DNA from: Rhodospirillaceae bacterium
GTDB taxonomy: Bacteria > Pseudomonadota > Alphaproteobacteria > UBA7985
DNA: 27,521 nucleotides
Direction of reading: 5' to 3'
Assembly: GCA_002700865.1 (NCBI GenBank)
Contig: PAFB01000012.1
Span: 1 to 27,521, forward strand
Positions 22,136 to 27,521 of this stretch are shown here, one piece after another. Position 1 is the stretch's first letter. The number at the start of each line of letters is the position of its first letter. Below the pieces are notes generated by a model, which saw only the letters and a list, made by a program, of their open reading frames with translations, did no database searches and was not told where the DNA came from. Position numbers and translations under genes: made by a program.

Positions 22136-22624
22136 TTAACCCTCCGCTTCGAAGCCCTTGGGCAAGTACTCAGGCCAGAACTCGAACCCGTGCTCGAATT
22201 GCTGGGCGGCGAATTTGTTGAAAAAGGCTTCGGGCGGCTCGAAATGCTCGGCAAAGCTCTCATGGGCAGCCTGAGAAAAGAAGGCGACGGCATATTCAAC
22301 CATCCCGTTCCCCAGCCGCACCGCAACCAGTGATCCACCATCGCCGGGAATAGCCTCGATAATCGCCTGCTCCATCGCGGCCAAAGCCGCTTCCATCTCC
22401 GCCGAAGCCCCGCCTGCGCCCATCAAGGCATCATCTTCAAACCGCCAAAAGAAGGTCACGCGATCAGCAACGCTGGCGCGCACTGTCGCGTCCATGAAGC
22501 CCGTGTTGTAGCGCAGCGAAATCGGCACGACGCGACCGAAGGCGTCCATGATTTCCAGTGCGTCCGTCGCCCAGCTGGCCGCGAACCCGTCCGCCTTGTC
22601 GGTCGTCGTGTCGTCGCTAGCCAT
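22136..22624 (-). CDS. Uncharacterised protein encoded between def and fmt
   Basis: This 162-residue protein is started at the ATG at 22624, which overlaps the def stop by 8 bases and has GAGG 6 nt upstream. It is acidic, with an Asp/Thr N-terminus, then ATDALEIMDAFGRVVPISLRYNTGF, a beta-like RVTFFWRF, an Ala/Glu helix (SAEMEAALAAMEQAIIEAI), LVAVRLGNGMVEYAVAFFS, and a Phe/Glu-rich C-terminus (FEHGFEFWPEYLPKGFE). No signal, membrane segment or catalytic motif is seen. The pattern of a paired helix and a G-x-x-EY-x-x-F strand loosely recalls the DUF695 group, but I am not confident. Tight coupling on both sides suggests a function in translation initiation or protein maturation, by context only. 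Confidence 0.85.
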   Translation of the reverse strand: MASDDTTTDKADGFAASWATDALEIMDAFGRVVPISLRYNTGFMDATVRASVADRVTFFWRFEDDALMGAGGASAEMEAALAAMEQAIIEAIPGDGGSLVAVRLGNGMVEYAVAFFSQAAHESFAEHFEPPEAFFNKFAAQQFEHGFEFWPEYLPKGFEAEG

Positions 22625-23153
22625 TGGCGGCCTCGTCCTCACGTTCCTTGATCAGCTTTTTGAGCTTCTTCATCAGCATGTTGCGCTTGAGGTTACTCAA
22701 GTGATCGACGAACAGGATGCCGTCGAGGTGGTCGATTTCGTGTTGCACACACGTTGCCTCAAGCCCTGCAAAAACCCGCTCTTGCGTCTTGCCGTTCTCG
22801 TCGAGGTACTTGACCTGCACAGCCGCCGGGCGTTCGACATCGGCGTATTGCTCGGGAATGCTCAAACAGCCTTCCTCGTAGCTGGAAAGCTCTTCAGAAA
22901 CGCCGGTGATGACTGGGTTAATGATCTTCATGGGCCGAGTTTCCTCGTCCTCTTCCCGCGCGCCGCAATCCATGACCAGCACACGCTCCAACGACCCAAT
23001 CTGGTTCGCCGCCAGCCCGATACCGGGCGCGTCATACATGGTCTCCAGCATGTCATCGAGCAGCGCCCGCACAGCATCGGTGACTTCCTTCACCGGCTTG
23101 GCCTTGGCCTTGAGCGTTGGGTGGGGGGCGATGAGTATGGGCAGAACCGCCAT
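22617..23153 (-). CDS. def: Peptide deformylase
   Basis: This 178-residue metalloenzyme removes the formyl group from nascent proteins. All three motifs are present: GIGLAANQIG (44-53), EGCLSIP (94-100, metal ligand C96) and QHEIDHLDGILFVD (137-150, H138 and H142 with catalytic E139). A Lys-rich C-terminal helix (KRNMLMKKLKKLIKERE) may touch the ribosome, as shown for E. coli Def. The start is the ATG at 23153, which gives the normal N-terminus MAVLPIL and has a GAGG upstream; the frame stays open to 23264 without support. It is the first gene of the def-unknown-fmt-truA operon and is divergent from the SPFH gene. Confidence 0.97.
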   Translation of the reverse strand: MAVLPILIAPHPTLKAKAKPVKEVTDAVRALLDDMLETMYDAPGIGLAANQIGSLERVLVMDCGAREEDEETRPMKIINPVITGVSEELSSYEEGCLSIPEQYADVERPAAVQVKYLDENGKTQERVFAGLEATCVQHEIDHLDGILFVDHLSNLKRNMLMKKLKKLIKEREDEAANG

Positions 23154-23247
23154 GGCAGCCTCGTATCCTCGTAAATGTCCGTGTGAGCGCATAGGTATAG
23201 CTGTGGGCTGAGCCTGACAACCGGTGCCGTATTCCGACGGGAAAACC

Positions 23248-23283
23248 TTGCATATTCCTGTCAAAGTTCACATATCTGATATG
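23248..23283 (+). promoter_or_regulatory. Candidate promoter and dyad upstream of the SPFH gene
   Basis: TTGCAT (23248-23253), 17 bp, then CATATC (23271-23276) makes a plausible plus-strand promoter. The -10 lies in a dyad CATAT-CTG-ATATG (23271-23283). On the opposite strand TTGACA (complement of 23259-23264) could serve def, though its -10 is poor. Confidence 0.35.
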
Positions 23284-23336
23284 CGCACCGTCTATTCACC
23301 TCAAGTCGCACTTCAAGCCACCAAAGGAAACCAAAA

Positions 23337-24281
23337 ATGGAACTGTTCGGCTTATTCATGAGCTTCAGCTCGATTGTCATTGTCGCCATCTTCCTCGTCA
23401 TCGTTTTTCTGGTCACCGGCGCGGTCAAGGCTGTGCCACAGGGGAACGAATGGACGGTGGAACGCTTCGGAAAATTCACGCGCCTGCTTGATCCGGGTCT
23501 GCACATCATCGTCCCCTTTTTCGACGCCATCGGCATTCGCATGAATGTCATGGAACAGGTGCTGGACATCCCCAGCCAGGAAGTGATCTCCAAGGACAAC
23601 GCCATGGTTACCGTCGATGGCGTGGTCTTCTATCAGGTCGTTGACACCCCGCGCGCCTCCTACCAAGTGCGCAACTTGACCAGAGCCATCGTCAACCTGA
23701 CCATGACCAACATCCGTACGGTGGTTGGCTCGATGGATCTGGACGAAATCCTCTCGAACCGAGACCGCATCAACGAATCGCTGATGCGGGTGATCGATGA
23801 CGCCTCTGACCCTTGGGGCGTGAAAATTACCCGTGTTGAGATCAAAGACATCACCCCGCCGCGCGATCTGGTCGACGCCATGGCCCGGCAGATGAAAGCC
23901 GAGCGGGAAAAGCGCGCCAATATTCTGGAAGCCGAGGGCTTCCGGGCGGCTGAAATTCTGAAGTCTGAGGGTGAAAAGCAGTCACTCATCCTCGAAGCAG
24001 AAGGTCGCCGCGAAGCCGCTTTCCGCGACGCAGAAGCCCGTGAACGTGAAGCAGAAGCCGAAGCCCGCGCCACCGAAATGGTCTCCAAGGCCATTGCCGA
24101 AGGTGACTTGCAGGCGGTGAACTACTTCGTCGCCAACAACTACATCACCGCGCTGAAGGAAATCGCTAGCTCCAACAATGGCAAGCTGGTGTTCATGCCG
24201 CTGGAAGCCTCCAACGTCATCGGCGCCATCGGTGGTATATCTGAGCTCGCCAAAGCGTCTTTGGACCAGAACAAGAAATAA
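23337..24281 (+). CDS. SPFH/Band 7 (stomatin-like) membrane protein, QmcA type
   Basis: This 314-residue protein has an N-terminal membrane anchor (about 12-30, IVIVAIFLVIVFLVTG) and an SPFH domain (31-190) with AVPQGNEWTVERFGKFTRLLDPGLHIIVPF, VISKDNAMVTVDGVVFYQV, NIRTVVGSMDLDEILSNRDRIN and WGVKITRVEIKDITPP. A long Ala/Glu/Arg coiled coil (about 190-250) and a C-terminal YFVANNYITALKEIASS follow. Such proteins form large ring assemblies in the inner membrane and are thought to organise microdomains or control proteolysis. An AAAGGAA precedes the ATG. It is followed 17 bp later by an NfeD gene, the usual partner. Confidence 0.94.
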   Translation: MELFGLFMSFSSIVIVAIFLVIVFLVTGAVKAVPQGNEWTVERFGKFTRLLDPGLHIIVPFFDAIGIRMNVMEQVLDIPSQEVISKDNAMVTVDGVVFYQVVDTPRASYQVRNLTRAIVNLTMTNIRTVVGSMDLDEILSNRDRINESLMRVIDDASDPWGVKITRVEIKDITPPRDLVDAMARQMKAEREKRANILEAEGFRAAEILKSEGEKQSLILEAEGRREAAFRDAEAREREAEAEARATEMVSKAIAEGDLQAVNYFVANNYITALKEIASSNNGKLVFMPLEASNVIGAIGGISELAKASLDQNKK

Positions 24282-24298
24282 CGGGAAGGACCGGTTCA

Positions 24299-24754
24299 AT
24301 GGAGTTTGTCGATTTCTTAGCCGCCCCTTGGTTCTGGCTGGCCCTTGGCTTCGGGCTGTTGCTTCTGGAACTGATGGCACCGGGAACAATCCTGCTTTGG
24401 TTCGGGATCGGCAGTATTCTGGCCGCTGGTTTTGCCTGGCTCACACCGGGTGAAACGCCCTGGATCAATCTGCTGATCTTTGGCCTGGGATCACTGGTTG
24501 GCCTGCTGGTGGGTCGCAATCTGTGGAAGCGCTATCTCAGTTCCAGCGAGGACAACGATCTCAACGATCGCGGCGCTTCGATGATTGGGCAGGTGGTCGA
24601 AGTGCACCGGGCCATCAGGGCTGGCGGATCGGGTTCGGTGCGGATCGGCGATACCGTCTGGCGGGCTAGGTCGGACCAAAGCTTCGACGTGGGCGCATTT
24701 GCCAAGATTGTGGACGTGGAGAGCACGACTGTCATTTTGGAAAAGGCCGATTAG
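24299..24754 (+). CDS. NfeD-family membrane protein (short form)
   Basis: This 151-residue protein has two or three membrane helices (about 8-50, WFWLALGFGLLLLELMAPG onward, and 55-73) and a C-terminal OB-fold (about 85-150: ASMIGQVVEVHRAI, SGSVRIGDTVWRARSDQ, VGAFAKIVDVESTTVILEK). This is the short, YbbK-type NfeD without the serine-protease domain. It pairs with SPFH proteins in the same operon, and the OB domain is thought to bind the partner. An AAGGA site precedes the start at 24299. The 3' end is followed by the tandem repeats that separate it from convergent recR. Confidence 0.92.
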   Translation: MEFVDFLAAPWFWLALGFGLLLLELMAPGTILLWFGIGSILAAGFAWLTPGETPWINLLIFGLGSLVGLLVGRNLWKRYLSSSEDNDLNDRGASMIGQVVEVHRAIRAGGSGSVRIGDTVWRARSDQSFDVGAFAKIVDVESTTVILEKAD

Positions 24755-24787
24755 CGAAGCCGGTTCACCCTCCGCCAAACTGACCGA

Positions 24788-24871
24788 GCCTTGATTAGGC
24801 GGTCACACCGACAGTGCCTTTAGTAGGCGGTCAAACCGACCGCGCCTTTAGTAGGCGGTCAAACCGACCGC
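24788..24871. repeat. Three tandem 28-bp repeats across the recR stop codon
   Basis: Units are 24788-24815, 24816-24843 and 24844-24871. Units 2 and 3 are identical over all 28 bp (GCCTTTAGTAGG, CGGTCAAACCGACCGC), and unit 1 has diverged. Each contains a hairpin: GCGGTC-AAACC-GACCGC in units 2 and 3, a weaker one in unit 1. CCTTTAG follows each of units 1 and 2. Unit 3 includes the last codons and stop of recR (stop at 24859-24861). The array lies between convergent nfeD and recR and may work as a serial bidirectional terminator. There are no spacers, so it is not a CRISPR array. Confidence 0.85.
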
Positions 24872-25464
24872 CGGGCATTCATCGCGGCGAGCAAAGTACC
24901 GTCGTCGAGGTATTCCAGCGAGCCGCCAACCGGCACCCCCTGCGCCACCGCGCTAACATCTGCCCCCAATTCCCGCAGCCGTTCAGCCAGATAATGCGAC
25001 GTGGTTTGACCATCGACAGTCGCAGAAAGGGCGAGGATCACTTCTTTGGCTTCACCCCGCCGCACCCGCTCCAGCAGGGAACCCACGCGCAACTGATCCG
25101 GCCCGCGGCCATCCAGAGCCGACAGCGTCCCGCCCAGGACGTGGTAGCGCCCCTTAAAGCTTCCCGAGCGCTCCAAGGCCCACAAGTCGCTCACGCTTTC
25201 GACCACACAGAGCACCGTCTGACCGTTTTCGTCGGCCCGGCTGGGCGACTGGCAAACGCGGCAGGGACTTTGCGTATCAAGATTGCCGCAGGTCTCGCAG
25301 GCCCGGACAGCATCCGCGGTTTCCATCAGCGCATGCGCAAGCGGGCGCATCAGTGAATCCTTGTTCTGGATCAACTCCAGCGCCAAGCGACGGGCTGACC
25401 GCGGACCGACACCGGGCATGCGGCTGAGCAGCTTTAACAGAGGGTCAAGGTCGCCGAGGATCAT
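24859..25464 (-). CDS. recR: Recombination mediator RecR
   Basis: This 201-residue protein forms a ring with RecO partners to load RecA at gapped DNA. It has a helix-hairpin-helix (LSRMPGVGPRSARRLALELI, 13-32), a four-cysteine zinc finger (C56, C59, C68, C71: CETCGNLDTQSPCRVC), and a Toprim domain (CVVESVSDLWALERSG onward, with YHVLGGTLSALDGRGPDQL). The C-terminal Walker-like region and GGSLEYLDDGTLLAAMNAR end the protein. The last codons and the stop lie in the third 28-bp repeat, so downstream repeats look like copies of the gene's own 3' end. It is 20 bp from ybaB in the dnaX-ybaB-recR operon. Confidence 0.97.
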   Translation of the reverse strand: MILGDLDPLLKLLSRMPGVGPRSARRLALELIQNKDSLMRPLAHALMETADAVRACETCGNLDTQSPCRVCQSPSRADENGQTVLCVVESVSDLWALERSGSFKGRYHVLGGTLSALDGRGPDQLRVGSLLERVRRGEAKEVILALSATVDGQTTSHYLAERLRELGADVSAVAQGVPVGGSLEYLDDGTLLAAMNARRSV

Positions 25465-25484
25465 GGGTACATCAGAACCCTTGT

Positions 25485-25808
25485 TTAAAACGGCATCTTC
25501 ATGCCCGGCGGCAACTGTAAGCCCCCGGTGACGGCCTTCATTTCTTCGGCCATCATTTCTTCAGACTTTGCCTTGGCGTCGTTATGAGCCGCGACAATCA
25601 GGTCTTCGAGCACTTCAGCGTCGTCCGGGTCGATCAGCGCAGGATCGATGGTCACGCCCTTCATCTCGCCCTTACCCGACAAAACAACTTTAACCATGCC
25701 GCCGCCCGACGCGCCCTCGACCGTCATTTGTTCGAGCTTGGCCTGAGCTTCTGCCATTTTGGCCTGCATGGCCTGAGCCTGCTTCATCATGTTTCCAAGG
25801 TTTTTCAT
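25485..25808 (-). CDS. ybaB: YbaB/EbfC-family nucleoid-associated protein
   Basis: This 107-residue protein begins MKNLGNMMKQAQAMQAKMAEAQAKLEQ, the Met/Gln/Ala-rich helix that forms the claw-like dimer in this family. It continues with TVEGASGGGMVKVVLSGKGEMKGVTIDPALI, DPDDAEVLEDLIVAAHNDAKAKSEEMMAEEM and a Pro/Met-rich tail. Family members bind DNA and accompany dnaX and recR in most bacteria. The start is the ATG at 25808, 7 nt after the dnaX stop, with GAGTAGG as ribosome site. A frame extension upstream overlaps dnaX and is not supported. Confidence 0.96.
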   Translation of the reverse strand: MKNLGNMMKQAQAMQAKMAEAQAKLEQMTVEGASGGGMVKVVLSGKGEMKGVTIDPALIDPDDAEVLEDLIVAAHNDAKAKSEEMMAEEMKAVTGGLQLPPGMKMPF

Positions 25809-25815
25809 CGCGTGC

Positions 25816-27521
25816 CTACTCCTGTGGTGTCGCGTTGGGTTTGTAGCGCACATCCTGCACTTTTGCGCTCGGGAAAGCCTGCAGGGCTGCCTGCACAGTA
25901 GGGTGTTTGGAGGCTTGGTCCAGCTCAGCCTGCAGCGCCAATCGCCGCGCCTCAGCGACCGGCAAATCGCCCTCCTCATCCGAGATTGCAACGGTCAGTT
26001 GCTCACCCGTCAGGTTCAGAACGGCTTCCTGCAGCATCCGAGGCAGATCGCGGGGCGCTCGGGACGTCAGCCGCAGCTCGATCCGGGGCGGTTCAAAGCG
26101 AACCAGATGCACGTCTTCAGCCAATTGTGCACTGAGCAGAGCGGAGGCGTGCTCGCCAATCATGTCGATCAGTCCATCAAATCCAGCAGGCAGGGTCAGG
26201 ATTTCCGGTTCGGCTTGCGGCTGTAACTCACCCTCGCCGTCAAAAGCTTCCAGTGGCGGGGGAGCGTCATCAAGAGGCGGGATGTCGTTCCAATCCGGGG
26301 CCTCTGGTATGGGGGGCTCCTCTTGCCGCGTTTCGACGGTTGAAGAAGTCCCCTCTGAAGGAGCCGCCACTGGGGGAGGAGCCGCCGGTGATGGGGCGGG
26401 TGACGGAGACGACGAGGACGAAGATTCAGGTGCCTTTGGGGTCGAGGGCGTGGACGCTGACACCGGGGCACCAGAAGGCGCCAGCGCTACTCGCGGGGCG
26501 GCATCCCCCGGCGGCGCAGCTCCCGACGCGTCGCGCATTTGCGCCAGCAGGCCAGCAGGATCGGGCATTTGCGCCAGGTAGCACAGCCGCATCAGCACCA
26601 TTTCTGCCGCCATAGACGGCTGGAAGGCCGACTGCACCTCGGCCAGACCCGCAAGCGAGGCCTGCCAAAACCGGCTCAGTTGCGGCACCGACAACCCGCG
26701 TCCGACTTCAAGAATGGATTCTCGGTTGGCTTCTCCGGGTCCCAAATCTGCCTTGCCTTTGGTCACGTGCAGGCGGGTCAGATCATGGCTGAACTCTGCC
26801 ACAGACCGAATGACCCCCGCCGGGTCGGCGCCATCGGCATAGAGCCCTTGAAACAGGCTCAGCGCCGTTTCCGGCTGGCCGCTGGCAATGGCTTTAAACA
26901 GCGCGATAACACGGCTCTGATCGGACAATCCAAGCATGGCGCGAACGTCGTCGCTGCTCACCTGCCCGTGGGACAGCGCGATTGCTTGATCAAGCAAGGA
27001 TAAGCCGTCGCGCGCCGAACCGTCCGCCGCGCGCGCAATCAGCTGCAAAGCCTCATCCTCAATCGTCACACCCTCCTTGTCCACGAGCGTGGCGAAATAG
27101 GCGGCGAGATCGTCGGCGGATATTCGACGCAGATCGAAGCGCTGACAGCGGCTTCGGACCGTTATGGGAACACGGTCAGCTTCTGTGGTTGCGAACAGAA
27201 ATTTGACGTGCGCAGGCGGCTCCTCCAACGTCTTCAGCAGCGCATTGAACGCGCCCTTGGAGAGCATGTGCACTTCATCAATGATGTAGATTTTGTACCG
27301 CGAGGAAACCGGCGCGTATTTCACCCCGTCGAGCAGGTCGCGGATGTTATCGACGCCGGTATGACTGGCAGCATCGATTTCCAACACGTCAACGCTGCGA
27401 TCCTCACTGATGGCTCGGCAGGATTCGCACTGGCCGCAGGGGTCGGCGGCGGGGCTGGTGCGGCCGTCTTCCTGGCAATTCAGCGCCCGTGCGACAATCC
27501 GCGCCGTAGTGGTTTTTCCCA
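25816..27521 (-). CDS. dnaX: DNA polymerase III subunits gamma/tau, 5' end missing
   Basis: About 568 codons are visible; the gene continues beyond the right edge. At 27521 the frame enters within Walker A (GKTTTAR), then the zinc module NCQ...CGQCESC, LEIDAASHTGVDNIRDL, the Walker B IIDEVHMLS, sensor 1 LFATTEADRVPITVRSRCQRFDLR (with SRC arginine finger), and sensor 2 GSARDGLSLLDQAIA. A long Ser/Pro/Ala-rich linker and a tau-specific C-terminal domain (about 26100-25816) follow. It is the clamp-loader ATPase that also joins polymerase and helicase. GTG codons that look like starts (for example 27387) are internal. I see no A-rich slippery site, so a gamma form by frameshifting is not indicated. 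Confidence 0.96.
   Translation of the reverse strand, partial: GKTTTARIVARALNCQEDGRTSPAADPCGQCESCRAISEDRSVDVLEIDAASHTGVDNIRDLLDGVKYAPVSSRYKIYIIDEVHMLSKGAFNALLKTLEEPPAHVKFLFATTEADRVPITVRSRCQRFDLRRISADDLAAYFATLVDKEGVTIEDEALQLIARAADGSARDGLSLLDQAIALSHGQVSSDDVRAMLGLSDQSRVIALFKAIASGQPETALSLFQGLYADGADPAGVIRSVAEFSHDLTRLHVTKGKADLGPGEANRESILEVGRGLSVPQLSRFWQASLAGLAEVQSAFQPSMAAEMVLMRLCYLAQMPDPAGLLAQMRDASGAAPPGDAAPRVALAPSGAPVSASTPSTPKAPESSSSSSPSPAPSPAAPPPVAAPSEGTSSTVETRQEEPPIPEAPDWNDIPPLDDAPPPLEAFDGEGELQPQAEPEILTLPAGFDGLIDMIGEHASALLSAQLAEDVHLVRFEPPRIELRLTSRAPRDLPRMLQEAVLNLTGEQLTVAISDEEGDLPVAEARRLALQAELDQASKHPTVQAALQAFPSAKVQDVRYKPNATPQE

Noticed and set aside
24788..24871. CRISPR-like short repeats
   Set aside because: The 28-bp units are directly adjacent with no spacers and no cas genes; they are a tandem duplication.
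26330..26460. Possible dnaX frameshift site for a gamma product
   Set aside because: The Ser/Pro-rich linker has no A-rich heptamer of the slippery type and no suitable stem after it that I can see.
25816..27387. dnaX starting at the GTG at 27387
   Set aside because: The frame continues upstream through the zinc module and into Walker A at the window edge, so this GTG is internal.
1..27521. Mobile elements, prophage, defence islands, tRNA or rRNA genes
   Set aside because: No transposase, integrase, phage or restriction-like protein and no tRNA-like cloverleaf was seen; gene content and order are conserved housekeeping.

Overview
The window is chromosomal housekeeping DNA, about 60% GC by eye, from an alphaproteobacterium, most likely Rhizobiales-like. 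The lineage call rests on gene order: ilvE divergent from a marR gene, argD-argF-hslO, a HAD nucleotidase-dapD-dapE cluster next to truA-fmt-def, and dnaX-ybaB-recR. Protein character (Tat-exported TRAP and MlaC proteins, long hybrid kinase) agrees. I see no transposase, integrase, phage gene, CRISPR array, tRNA or rRNA. Genes are densely packed and no gene-free stretch exceeds 300 bases.

Layout. 1-61: 5' end of ilvE (-), divergent from marR (172-708, +), with a perfect inverted repeat between them that looks like the MarR operator. 840-2045: aspartate aminotransferase (-). 2233-2340: a TPP riboswitch, followed by an overlapping operon of a TRAP-type periplasmic binding protein, thiM and thiE (2343-4934, +). 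5050-5706: Tat-exported MlaC/Ttg2D-like protein (+), convergent with a 3-hydroxyisobutyrate dehydrogenase-like gene and a GNAT acetyltransferase (-). 7406-7801: apaG (+); recX (-). 8598-11799: argD, argF, hslO (+), preceded by a short leader with an intrinsic terminator. 11825-14003: trkH and folE (-). 14167-17583: a large hybrid histidine kinase with HPt (-). 17742-20487: HAD nucleotidase, dapD, dapE (+). 20451-23153: def, an uncharacterised gene, fmt, truA as a tightly overlapping operon (-). 23337-24754: SPFH/stomatin protein and NfeD pair (+). 24788-24871: three tandem 28-bp repeats spanning the recR stop codon. 24859-27521: recR, ybaB, dnaX (-), with dnaX cut by the window edge inside its Walker A motif.

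How the genes work together. The clusters are arginine synthesis (argD, argF), lysine and peptidoglycan precursor synthesis (dapD, dapE), initiator-tRNA formylation and deformylation (fmt, def), and replication and recombination (dnaX, ybaB, recR). The most unusual unit is the thiamin operon. A clear TPP riboswitch controls a TRAP solute-binding protein that has no membrane permease beside it and is translationally coupled to the salvage enzyme ThiM and to ThiE. This suggests that the TRAP protein captures a thiamin-related precursor, a role I do not associate with TRAP systems. It is the best candidate here for something undescribed.
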